Positions 37,032 to 47,000 of a stretch of DNA of 64,000 nt are shown here, one piece after another (positions within the stretch are counted from its first letter, which is position 1; every line of letters begins with the position of its first letter). The notes under the pieces are model-generated. The model had not been told where the DNA came from, did not search any database, and saw nothing but the letters and a program-made list of their open reading frames with translations. A program made the translations under genes and the position numbers. This DNA comes from Pipra filicauda (taxonomy: Eukaryota > Chordata > Aves > Passeriformes > Pipridae), in assembly GCF_003945595.2 (NCBI RefSeq), contig NW_024104344.1, forward strand, positions 1,252,715 to 1,316,714, read 5' to 3'.

Positions 37032-39569
37032 TCTCCAAATATATGGTCAATTTTTTTCTTCTTCTGCATGTAAATTGCAGAGACCCCTCTTCACTGTTGG
37101 CTGAGTCTGCATGAAGGGAAGAAGAGGTTTCTGGGGATCCAGCTCAATTCCTATCAATGCCAATGGGAGTCTTTTCACTGCTTCAGTGGGAATATGATAG
37201 TACCTTGTTAGAATATAATCTTTTCTTTGTTGGAATCATATCCATGGCTTGTTTGTCATGTTCTGAATGTAAATGGATCAGGTGTGTGCGAGAGAGAGAT
37301 ATGGGGAGACTGACAGTGGCAGGGTGTAGTTTGCGTTTCCCAGCTGTGAAATATAAACCTTGAAGTGTCTTTGCTTCCAGTGAACCTTTTTCCTTCAAAA
37401 AGGATGATAAACCACCACAACTTTAAAAAGAATTTCCTAAAAAAAATATGTCATTCATCAAAGAGCAGAGGTGCACTGGGTGAAGGCCTGTAATCCAACA
37501 TCCACTGATAATAGAAGAATAAAATACACAACAAACACTGAAGCAATTTTAACTAGAAGCATCATCTGTTAATTACTGATAAATGTTTTTTGGTATTCAG
37601 CAATTAGTTTGGCATCCAGAAAAAAACTATTCTGAATATACTGTATGATGTTACATTGGACTGTTTCCAATGATAAGGTTTTGGCCACAAATCAAGAGTC
37701 ATGACTGCAGAGTGTCTGAATACAATGTGACAACCCGTTTGGTGTTGTTGGGGTTTTTTTCACCTTTTTATTTGTTGTGCTGCCAAACATATCAGCTGTT
37801 AATTTAGATAGGTACTATCCCACATCTTTTAAAGTAAAAAAAAAAAAGGAAGTATTATTAAAAAAAAAAAAAATAAAAAGAAACCAAAACTATTTTCTCA
37901 AATTTACAGGGAACAGAATGTTCCAAGGTTGCTTTCCTGTAATTTTACCTTTCCCTTCTCCTATTCTTTTGTCTAATGTAACACTTAAAATGTTTATCCT
38001 CTTTTAGCTGTTCCCTGGATGCTCTGGTGTTCCTTGAAGATGTGACAGCATTTGTGCCTTGATCTTCATTACCAGAACAAATAGTAAAGAAGCAACCCTC
38101 AAAAAAAAAAAAAAAATGAATTCACATTCCATAGAGCCTCACTGCTTTATAGGGTTAATTTGAGAAAAATGGTGTGAACGCTTAACCTTGAGGCTGAAAG
38201 GCAATAGTTTTAAGCTCTTTATTTTGAACTTTTTATTTTCTTTTGTCATGCAAAACATCAATCATGACAGACTGCTTGAATTCTGAATACCTACTTCTTT
38301 CAACAATATTAATATGAGACCAACAGATCTGACCTGCTTAGATGAATAACTGGTTTAATCCATTACAGCAGTTCCTAAGTTCTAGGCAATAATTCTAAGA
38401 CACCAAGGCAGCTATTTGCCAGAAACAGTCATATGCAGAGGACATAAGGCCCTTGAACCAAAAGCCAACCAATAATGTAGGAATGAAATATAGACAGATA
38501 TCAAAAAGCCAAAATAGGCTTCCCTCTAATCAGGTCATAAAAATGGAGAGGAATATCCCACAGGCAAGCTCCCGCCAAAGCCCCTTTGGTAAAGGACAAC
38601 AGCTTAATGGCTCCCATTCATAGCATCAGGGAATGATGCTTCAGTAAATAATTTTTCAAAGGGAGTGTTAAAAATAACAACTTGGACTGGATAAATAATG
38701 GAAAATATTATCTCTAAATACTGACTCGAATGTTTAAATATTTTTATTCAGACAACATTTATTCCCTTATCATATTTGCTATCAAGAATTATTCTACTGA
38801 TGCATTTTAACTGTACTAATGTGTGTAAGGTGAAAAAAGGATTTCAAGGGGAATTTTTGGATTTCATTTGTCAGAAAGTAAAAATCAGTATCATGTGACT
38901 TGTCTTACAATGCAGTAATCTACTTTTAATTCACATGCTTATTAAACCTGGGGACAAACCTATTTTGAAAGTTACTTCCAGAATGGATTCACTGAATCAA
39001 TACAAGTTTGTAAATCAAGAGCTACCTATGAGCCCTTTTTAGGTAGAAAAAGGGTCTGAATTAGTGAAATAGTTGCTTTCTTGTTAAACACCTGCTAGAC
39101 ATTTGCTTAAAATTACTTCTTAGTCAATGAAGGTTGTATGGCACTTTTACCTGAACCAAATCCTTTTACTGTCTTACTATCAGACTTATATCCATCCTTA
39201 GCTCACAACATTAATTTTCTCTTAATTTCCAAGGAAACTAAAATTAATATTTCAATTGAAATAATTTACAACTGAAAAATTATCTATGTAAGAGTAAAAA
39301 ATGAATATAATTAGTAGAGATGGGCAAACCCCAAAAGATTCAGAAGAGTAGTTCAGAAGACTATTAAAAATCTAATAGAATGTGTGCACTATTAGAAATA
39401 TTTTCCCCCGAACTTCAGCTTCTCATTGCTTAAAAATGGTATCACATGTACTTCAAAGGCAGAGATGCTGCAGATCTCTCCATTCTGTTTTCTGCTTGTG
39501 AGTCTTTGAAATGCCAGTAAAAGTTTCTTATATCAAAGTGGTTCTACATTTAAAAAAAAAAAAACAAAA
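37032..39569. other. AT-rich unique DNA, no gene seen
   Basis: A-runs at about 37837-37873, 38101-38116 and 39551-39563 are the only notable structures. The last forms the A-rich target of the element that follows. No credible exon is seen. Confidence 0.4.
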
Positions 39570-39575
39570 CAAAAA

Positions 39576-40102
39576 TGTGGCAGTGAATCTGATGAGAAAC
39601 TTGTTTAAACATGTCTTAAAATGGCTCTTTGTGGTCCCTGTGCAAACACGTGTTTCTTCTTCCCAGCACCCCCCCCACAGCAACTGTTATCTCCCATGTA
39701 GGAGTGTCCTGGGAAAGGTGTCCTGAGGCGTCCCATTGGTCCTTTGTTTAACCCCTTCCTATTGGCTGTTGACCCTTTACCTGATGGTTTCTTTTGTGTG
39801 ACCCTGAACTTGTGATTGGTTCCCCTTTGACCCTCCTAAAAGCCTTATAAACCCCTTCCCAACAATAAACTCTCTCTTGCCTCCTCTCCACGCCCGGTGT
39901 GCTGTCTCTGTGCCTGCCATGGAGCCACGTGGGTGCTGGGGGGAGGGGAGGGCACCTCTCCCCTCCAGGCTCGGGGCCTGAAAAACCCTGTGTATGGAGT
40001 TCCCCTTCCCCGTCCCACAAGACGTCGGAAATGGTTCATCAGACGGAGAGGGAACTAGAGCTGGGCTCCCCCGCGTCGAGGATGGGGAGAGGGAAACCCA
40101 TA
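39576..40102 (+). repeat. 5' LTR of the compact element
   Basis: The securely shared part with the 3' LTR begins TGATGAGAAAC at 39590. The 14 bases before it (TGTGGCAGTGAATC) match the equivalent 3' LTR bases (TGTAGCACTATACC) at only 9 positions, but including them gives a TGT start, a 2-base gap to the primer site and the CAAAAA flanks. The end ACCCATA gives TG...TA rather than TG...CA; ACCCA at 40100 is the alternative end. U3 holds three inverted CCAAT boxes (ATTGG at 39735, 39761 and 39815), TATAAA at 39846-39851 and AATAAA at 39864-39869. A GT-rich GTGTGCTGTCTCTGTG follows near 39897. Confidence 0.85.
39735..39869 (+). promoter_or_regulatory. LTR core promoter: three inverted CCAAT boxes, TATA, AATAAA
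   Basis: ATTGG boxes at 39735-39739, 39761-39765 and 39815-39819 are candidate NF-Y sites upstream of TATAAA at 39846. AATAAA at 39864 begins only 18 bases after the TATA box, so it would lie upstream of a start site at about 39875. The 5' LTR transcript would then lack the signal and only the 3' LTR would supply it. Motifs are seen; function is inferred. Confidence 0.6.
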
Positions 40103-40104
40103 TC

Positions 40105-40122
40105 TGGTGCCCCGTGTGAGGA
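40105..40122 (+). other. Primer-binding site for elongator tRNA-Met
   Basis: TGGTGCCCCGTGTGAGGA is the exact complement of the last 18 bases of vertebrate elongator tRNA-Met including CCA (...TCCTCACACGGGGCACCA), as I recall that tRNA. It starts 2 bases after the LTR end and would prime minus-strand DNA synthesis. The match breaks immediately after base 18. This site fixes the strand and identifies 39576-40102 as the 5' LTR. Confidence 0.82.
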
Positions 40123-40330
40123 AACGAATCTTGCTGAACTCTTCTATGAAGATAGGTGGATTCCTAAAGCACAGATGCGATATCTGTGTTCCCCGGCGCC
40201 CCGAAGTCTCCCCCATCCCCCTCAATTCGCCGTAATTGGGCCACGTGGTGAGGCCAAGATTGTTTGAACTCTTCTGTGAAGATAAAAGCAATCCTAAGCA
40301 CAGGCTGGGGCGACGTCTGTGTCAACGGCG
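40105..40330 (+). repeat. Tandem duplication of primer site and leader, period about 130 bp
   Basis: GAACTCTTCTATGAAGAT at 40136 recurs as GAACTCTTCTGTGAAGAT at 40266. Similarity extends right (ATCCTAAGCACAG and TCTGTGT words) and left into the primer site: TGGGCCACGTGGTGAGG at 40237-40253 looks like a decayed second copy of TGGTGCCCCGTGTGAGG. Confidence 0.7.
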
Positions 40331-40424
40331 AACCGGGTCTAAGCGGCAAAAGATATTATCAGGCTTGCATCACCACAAGAGAGGAGTCTGATCTGAGTAT
40401 CTTCAACCTTCCTGAGGACATTCA

Positions 40425-40426
40425 GG
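40425..40426 (+). promoter_or_regulatory. Candidate splice donor in element leader
   Basis: CAG/GTAGGA is a good donor context in the leader. A plausible acceptor, a pyrimidine-rich stretch ending TTTTATAG at 41323, lies before the 3' LTR. Splicing between them would remove the GC-rich block. Inferred from motif only. Confidence 0.25.
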
Positions 40427-40625
40427 TAGGAGCAGGCCCGGCATATCCCCTTTTAAGGAAACTTCGGCATACTCCCTAAACCTCTCCCCCTGTAAACCTG
40501 TAACTACAAGAAGCGTGCATGCCTCTTTAAGAGAGAAAAAGCAAGCTTAAAGAACATATGTAATTCCATCTGCAAGTCATCTAATAAGACTGCTTGCTAA
40601 CCTGAAAGATAGTTACCACGCCAGC

Positions 40626-41261
40626 ATGGCGAAAAAAGGGTTAAAGCTGCTCGAAACAGCTCCGCAGCAATCCCCCTGCGCGGCCCCGCGCCGCCCGCCG
40701 TGCCGCTCGCGCCGCTTGGCCCCGCGCCGCAGCCCCGACATCAGCTGCCTCTCTCCGCGCCGCCCGGCCCCGGGCCGGGGCCCCGCCGCGCCGCAACCCC
40801 TACATCGGCCAGCCCTCCTCCTGCCGAGTGCAGAGACTTTGTTTTCCTCAGCCGACGCGGGAACCAGCCACCTCTGCCTACTTTCACCGAGCCCCGCCGC
40901 GCCGCGGCTCCGGGGAAACCCCGACATCAGCCAGCCCCGCTCCTGCCTCGCTGCTGCAGCTCCCACCGAGCCGCCCGGGGCGGACCCTGCCCCGCAACAG
41001 ACCTGTCCGGACACCCGCGGTGCCGCCGCCCCGCCGAGACCCCGGCGCTGCTGGCGGCCCCGGCCCCGCCGATCCCGCCTGCACCGTGCTCCTGCTGCAC
41101 ACTGCAACCCCCCGTCCCGCCATGCGGCCGCAGCAGCCACCGCCGCCCCCCCTCCGGACGCCGAGACTGCCTCCGAGAAACAGAAGAAAACAACCATTTG
41201 GACTCTAATGAAACTAAAATTAACAGCAATAAGTAGTTTGTTTGGTTCTGCAGTAAATTGA
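40626..41261 (+). CDS. Open frame in element interior, proline/arginine/alanine-rich, product unknown
   Basis: This 211-codon frame starts MAKKGLKLLE and soon becomes very rich in Pro, Ala and Arg. It ends in a short hydrophobic patch (KLTAISSLFGSA). It shows no capsid, zinc-knuckle, protease or polymerase motif. Two other plus frames (40700-41236 and 40828-41208) and the minus strand (40613-41197) are also open through the block, which is what extreme GC content gives by chance. The position after the leader is where gag would start, so a decayed or rudimentary gag N-terminus cannot be excluded. I think it is probably not translated into a functional protein. Confidence 0.15.
   Translation: MAKKGLKLLETAPQQSPCAAPRRPPCRSRRLAPRRSPDISCLSPRRPAPGRGPAAPQPLHRPALLLPSAETLFSSADAGTSHLCLLSPSPAAPRLRGNPDISQPRSCLAAAAPTEPPGADPAPQQTCPDTRGAAAPPRPRRCWRPRPRRSRLHRAPAAHCNPPSRHAAAAATAAPPPDAETASEKQKKTTIWTLMKLKLTAISSLFGSAVN
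40640..41165 (+). repeat. GC- and CpG-rich block built from diverged internal repeats
   Basis: About 525 bases are far richer in G+C and CpG than anything else in the window. A word of the form CCCC-GACATCAGC recurs at 40733-40745, 40797-40809 (CCCCTACATCGGC) and 40918-40930. Before each lies a CCCCGCCGCGCCGC-like segment (about 40719, 40779 and 40892), so the block looks like three diverged units of roughly 50-60 bases plus inserts. Confidence 0.65.
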
Positions 41262-41416
41262 AAGTTTGTGCCAGTGAAAAACTTGTTTCATCAATAAAAC
41301 CATTTTTAAATTCTGTTTTATAGGGACACCCTCAGACACTAAGAGAATGAGGTAAATTTAAAATCCATATATCAATAAAAGACATATTCATCTTTAGGGA
41401 ATAAATAAGGTTGGGA

Positions 41417-41941
41417 TGTAGCACTATACCTGATGAGAAACTTGTTTAAACATGTCTTAAAATGGCTCTTTGTGGTCCCTTTGCAAACACGTGTTTCTTC
41501 TTCCCAACACCCCCCACAGCAACTGTTATCTCCCATGTAGGAGTGTCCTGGGAAAGGTGTCCTGAGGCGTCCCATTGGTCCTTTGTTTAACCCCTTCCTA
41601 TTGGCTGTTGACCCTTTACCTGATGGTTTCTTTTGTGTGACCCTGAACTTGTGATTGGTTCCCCTTTGACCCTCCTAAAAGCCTTATAAACCCCTTCCCA
41701 ACAATAAACTCGCTCTTGCCTCCTCTCCACGCCCGGTGTGCTGTCTCTGTGCCTGCCATGGAGCCACGTGGGTGCTGGGGGGAGGGGAGGGCACCTCTCC
41801 CCTCCAGGCTCGGGGCCTGAAAAACCCTGTGTATGGAGTTCCCCTTCCCCGTCCCACAAGACGTCGGAAATGGTTCTTCAGACGGAGAAGGAACTAGAGC
41901 TGGGCTCCCCCACGTCGAGGATGGGGAAAGGGAAACCCATA
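41417..41941 (+). repeat. 3' LTR of the compact element
   Basis: It is near-identical to the 5' LTR from TGATGAG at 41431 to ACCCATA at 41941. Differences counted by eye from there: seven substitutions and two fewer C in the C-run near 41509. It carries the same ATTGG boxes, TATAAA (41685-41690) and AATAAA (41703-41708). It is followed by CAAAAACAAAACC, the presumed target site. The minus frames at 41587-41960 are LTR shadows. Confidence 0.88.
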
Positions 41942-41947
41942 CAAAAA

Positions 41948-42369
41948 CAAAACCAAACAATAACCTGCTTCTGATTTGATAGAATCATTTTGTTTCAAGT
42001 ATTGCAAGTAGTTGGATTTGGTGAAATCTCTGTGAAGAAAAAAGTTAAAATGGAAACAGCAAGTAGATGAGAGAATGAGGCAATAAAGCCATTAGGAGCC
42101 GTACAGTGCTATGTAACAAAGTTAGAAAGTATATTATGTATCAGTATATCTGCAATTTATTGCATGATATGCTGAGAAACTATAACCAATGCTGCTTTGA
42201 AATGTTTCCATTTGCTTTTTTTTTCTTACATAGTTCTTCATCTTGTTTTCCACAAAGGAGAGTGCTTAATCCCTAGAGAGAGGTCACTGAATTTTGATGA
42301 GAAATCTTTCTAAGTTTCAAAGTGTGCTATCTTGTATCACCCAGTTTCAGTGTTGTTATTTCTGCATTT
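41948..42369. other. AT-rich unique DNA, no feature seen
   Basis: This is a short spacer between the LTR element and the minus-strand CR1. Confidence 0.5.
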
Positions 42370-43100
42370 CACAGAATCACAGAATGGTGGGGGTTGAAAG
42401 GGACCTCTAGAGATCATCCAGTTCAATCCCCCTGCTAAGGTAGGTTCACCTGGAAGAAGTTGCAAGGATTGTGTCCAGGCAGGTCTTGAATACCTGCAGA
42501 TAAAGAGACTCCACAACCTCTCTGAGAGTCTGTTACAGCGTTCTGTTGCCCTCAAAGTAAAGATGTTTTTCCTCATATTCAGATTCAGTGTCCCTTGTCC
42601 TGTTACTAGATACCACTGAGGAGAGTCTGGCTCCATTTTCTGAGACCCTCTCTTCAGATACTTATAGACACTGATGAGGTCCCCTCTCAGTCATCTTTTC
42701 TTGAAGCTGAACAGGCCCAACTCTCTCAGCCTTTCCTCATAAGACAGGTGCTTCAGTTCTCTCATCATCTTCGTGGCCCTTCACTGGACCCCTTCCACTA
42801 GTTACTTTTTTTTTTCTTCAACTGGGGAGCCCAAAACTGGACACAAAACTCTGGATGTGACCTCACCAGGACTCAGTAAAAGGGGAGGATTGATAACCTC
42901 CTCAAGCTGCTGGCCACACTCTTCCTAATGCAGCCCAAGATTTCATTTACCTTCTTGGCACAAGGCCACATTGGCTGATCATGAACAATTTGTCGTCCAC
43001 CAGGACTCCCAGGTGCTTCTCTCAGACCTGCTTTCCAGTAGGTCAACCCTTAACTGGATGCTGGGGTTAATTCCGCTCTAGGTGCAGGACCCTACACTTC
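42370..43100 (-). mobile_element. CR1 LINE, 5'-truncated, minus strand, older copy
   Basis: The plus strand begins TCACAGAATCACAGAATGG, the inverted CR1 3' terminus, then AAGGGACCTCTAGAGATCAT. It continues through words that are the reverse complement of the ORF2 C-terminus: GATGAGGTCCCCTCTCAG (RGDLI region), GAACAGGCCCAACTCTCTCA (ELGLFSL region) and ACCAGGACTCCCAGGTGCTT. About 730 bases remain. Many substitutions and small indels, including a T-run near 42807, break every frame, so it is older than the copy at 22345. The minus frame at 42337-42636 lies within it and is not a gene. Confidence 0.9.
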
Positions 43101-43973
43101 CAAGTTTCCAACTTCTTTTTCCTAAGACACAGTGTCATCAAGTATTTCCATGTTACAACTCTCTGGATTTTAAAAGTGTCTCTCCTTATTTTTCAAGTCC
43201 AATTTTGTCTCTCCCAGGGTGTAACAGAGTATGTATAAAACCAATGCAAATTAGATACAGAAAAATAACAACTCGCTGTTTTTCCACCAGTGAGACAGAT
43301 GTAGAACAGAGTAACGGAATAACAGAAGAATAAAAGAATAAAAAAGAAGAAGAATAAAAAATTCACTACATTTTTGTAATCTGTCTCCTTGGCTAGGGTG
43401 AACCCTTGAGTGATTAAGAAAAACTATGTTGCTTTGTACACAGTCTTTGGATCTTTCCCCTCACTAGTCCTTTTGTATTCTCTTTGCATAGTGAAGATTA
43501 ATTAATGAAGATATTTCTTAAACTTCTGAGAATTTTACATGAAAGATGTTGATAGACATTAAAATAGCCTTATAAAATTTATTTTTCTGATATTACTCTC
43601 TCTAAAACCTAGGATTGAAGAACTCCCTTAGTTTTGTTCTAGAAATAGGCTTGCATTCTCCATCAAATGACAAAGGCAGAATAATTATAATGTATTTAAT
43701 TGCTACAAGATAAGCCTTTGAAAAGACCAATCAAAATTTGAACAGTGAGGAGAGCTACCCAAAAAATATTAAGAGATAAGAGACTGTCCAATTTCAACAG
43801 CATAGTCAACTTTTCCATTGATAAATTCTGATTCCATGTAATTATATTACATACAGTTCCAGAATATGTAATAAGAGACTAGAAATCTTTTCTTGGCATG
43901 AAAGTCACAAAAATCTTTAACGACACTGAGAAAAATTCTAACATAGTTATCTGTAGAACCCATGCACCAGTAA
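43101..43973. other. AT-rich unique DNA, no feature seen
   Basis: AAGAATAAAAGAATAAA-like words near 43325-43360 are low complexity. Nothing else is seen. Confidence 0.4.
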
Positions 43974-44029
43974 ATTGTGTTTTATATTGTGTTTTATATT
44001 GTGTTTTATATTGTGTTTTATAATGTGTT
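43974..44029 (+). repeat. 12-bp minisatellite, four perfect units
   Basis: The unit ATTGTGTTTTAT repeats four times without error at 43974-44021, followed by a degenerate fifth copy to 44029. On the minus strand it encodes a KTQY-type repeat in the frame 43879-44061, which is not a gene. Confidence 0.93.
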
Positions 44030-47000
44030 ACTCTTTCTTCTGTAAGGTTAAGGCTAAACATCTAACCAGGTTCTTTCCTTTCACCTTCCAACAAAATGCC
44101 TAATAATTTCTTTGTATACTATATTAGACATGCAATAAAACATCACTGCCCAAACAGTTTTCTAAATCAAAGGTTAATACCAGGTCATATTATAAGTAGA
44201 ATGCCAGATTAATAACGCTATGACTGTGACTATTAGCATAGTAATATAATAATGTAAGAAAAATCATCTGTGAACTTAGGGTTGGGTTGTCACACAGTGA
44301 TTTCTACTCTTGTACATTGTAGTGCTGGAAAAAGAAAAGGACAATAAAGGCCTCAAGTAGCTTCTGTAGATAAAATCTAAAAGGAAATAAAAGTGCTTGA
44401 CAAGAACAGTATTTCTCCAGGTTTTCTGTATTTATTGGAATAGACTCCACAAACTACTAAATGTTTAAGAAATATATGGTCTAGAATACTGCCTAGAATA
44501 GGCTGCTTTAATGCTTAATCACAACGTGGGCCACGGGCTGTTCTCTTTGCTTTTTGAAACTGGTACAACTGGGAGTTTTCATTTCCATCAATAATCTTAG
44601 CATTTTAATCCACATAATGTTCATATTCTACTGCCATACCTGATAACCTAAAATGATTCATAATGAACAGGCAGGAGAGCCAGTATTTATTAACCAAGAT
44701 GGGTATGATGGAACATTACCTAATAAACACAACAGACAGTTAATAAGAATCAATATACTGTCAAATAGGAAGCCAGTGTAATGCAGCTAGGTAGAAAAAA
44801 AAAATGAGTCTTTTTCTTTTAATCTGAGCGAATATCTAAGCAGTTGCATTCCAAATGAGTTAGAATTTATGGACAGCAGTCTTGGAGAGACATATAAATA
44901 GAGAATTGTAATAATCCTGTCTGGACAGTAAAATCTATAGATCATGAGTGTGCTGCTTTTGTGACCATTTAGAAGCATGCTATTGAAGGTATTCATTTGG
45001 AGAAAAAAAGCTTTTTTTCAAAAACTGGTAGGACAGTGTTCACAATTCATAGCTTCCTACACTCACGTGCCAATCCTTCTAAATGGAAAGTTTACTCAGA
45101 GAGTCATATAACAGCACAAGTAAAGTAAACCCATAGATTACTGTCATCGTACTCTCATCCATAAAAAAAAAAAAAAAAGAAATTGTCACCTGGTAAAATC
45201 TAGATGTACTCTATTAGGTGATTTCATTCCTATGTAAATGATAGTTCTCTCAAAAAGTACATCACTTTTTCTAGATTTCAAGATTTTTTTAACCAAACTT
45301 TTAAATGGATGGAAAGGGTGTAGTGAAAACATGTTTTTTTTTTTCTGAAAAATTCATTCATCTGCAGAAAAATAATGGAATAGGTCTTTTGGAATAAAGG
45401 ATAGGTCCTATGTTTTTCTTTTTTTGGTATTTTTTGCCCCTTGAAGTTAATGAAAATAACAAATAATGGTTTGATTATAGATGAAAACTTGTCATAAAAT
45501 ACAGAAAAAGCTTTTGTAATAGTTTTGAAAGTAGACTGGTGAAAAAATATATATCAAGAATGACTGAGGGAGAAAAAAAATATTCTCCTTTACCCTGTCT
45601 TTCCTAGTATCTCACATTTTCTTACCAGAAGAAAAAAACCCTCAGTGGAACCAAACTTTCCCAATGGGACTATTCCACATGAGTTTTCTTCTTCTCTCAT
45701 GGGAGAAGTTTTTATGACCTGCCTCACTGGATCTGTGAATCCACAACTCAAAGGCTAGTTTTCTTTCAAGAAGTATTGCAAGGACAACTTTATATATATA
45801 TACTCCCTCAGCTTTAAGCCTTTCTTCAGTGTAAATATCAAGACAGAAAGAATCTTTCTCTGTCATCATTATATTAAAAAACCCTTGAGATTTCTCTGTG
45901 CTTTTTATTGGATTTTATACAACTCCAAATTTTCAGAATACTGTTTCTTTCCTGACATGACAGTGCTTCCTTCCAAGATAGAGAGCAAGGATATAGAGCA
46001 TGGAGCCTTTTCCATAAGCTTTGAATTCACTTAGTTTTTTCACCCTCCCATAGACCTGTGGTGATTTGATTGATGGGATATACTTTTTAGCCCTTATAAT
46101 TTATAAGGAAAACTGAGTGTAATGTTAGTAACTATATCTGATGAGCAATTTAGTTATAGGAATTATCTAATTAAACAGGAAAAACACCACAGGACTTACA
46201 GAGAGATGTGCAATTTGAAAATGCCAAATGGCAGTTTTTACAAGCAAATATACAATTCAGAATAGGGACTTGGATATGTATTTATGTATATATGTTTGTT
46301 CAATAGTCTCTGTTTTGTAAGTCTTTGTGTTAATTGGGTGATATCACCCCCAACTGGCCAAGAAAGTAAGCCACTAACGTTGCTAAATGTGATAATATTG
46401 GAAATAATCTTACTGCAAGTACTTATATTGAATATATTACAAATATGTTATTCTGATCATTTGCTCTGTGTACCTCTCAAGCACCTATGCAATGTAACAT
46501 GATTAGAAGAATTTAAATACAGAAAAAATATGCTAGTGATGTGCCAATGTATCAGTAACTTAAAAAATATTGTTATCTAGATGATCTTAACTCTAATGAG
46601 AAAAACTGTAAACAATAAACAGGAAAAATTCAGAAATTCAATGAATGTAGTGTTTTAAAAGTCCATTTTCCTTAATGGCTTTTCAAATTATTTTCTCAGA
46701 GACTGAGGCACTTAGAATCCCTAAATAGGTACAAAATTCAAAGATTTCATTAAATATAGCCTGTAGCAATAAAGAGGAACATTAGGTTATATTTCAGTAG
46801 AGGTTGGTTCAAGGTGTGGAAATTGGAAATAGAAGAAAACATCATCAAATTCAGGGTACATGAACTATCTTTTTTTCATTATTTTTTTCTTGCTTTTTCT
46901 CTGTCTCCCTGCTTCTCTTCCTCTTTCTCTCTTCCTTGCATTTTCTCTTTTCAGATGCCGTGACTTTGAGTTAGGTTCTACAAAACTTCATGGAGGTTTC

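Larger units (their letters stand above)
39570..41947 (+). mobile_element. Non-autonomous LTR retroelement / internally deleted endogenous retrovirus
   Basis: This is a complete but compact element: 5' LTR (39576-40102), primer-binding site (40105-40122), about 1.3 kb of internal DNA and 3' LTR (41417-41941). The direct repeat CAAAAA occurs at 39570-39575 and 41942-41947. It is the best target-duplication candidate but is weak evidence in A-rich DNA. The two LTRs differ by 7 substitutions and one 2-base indel over the 509 aligned bases from TGATGAG onward, counted by eye. The interior has no protease, reverse transcriptase, integrase or envelope motif, so mobility would need proteins from an autonomous relative. 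The bases before the 3' LTR (AATAAATAAGGTTGGGA) are purine-rich but not a classic polypurine tract. Its GC-rich core contrasts sharply with the flanks. The family is not recognised; a 6-bp duplication would fit class II. Confidence 0.82.

Noticed and set aside
36561..37114. Cluster of overlapping open frames of 62-149 codons on both strands
   Set aside because: They lie inside or across a solo LTR with defined ends. GC-rich sequence lacking stops explains them, and no domain is seen.
39748..40039. Minus-strand frame repeated almost identically at 41587-41859
   Set aside because: The repetition reflects the two LTR copies, not a duplicated gene; it is antisense to LTR transcription.
40613..41197. 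194-codon minus-strand frame (Gly/Ala/Arg-rich)
   Set aside because: It is antisense to the CpG-rich core of the LTR element. All frames are open there because of composition.
43974..44029. Considered as a CRISPR-like array
   Set aside because: Units are directly tandem with no spacers, and the genome is vertebrate; it is a minisatellite.
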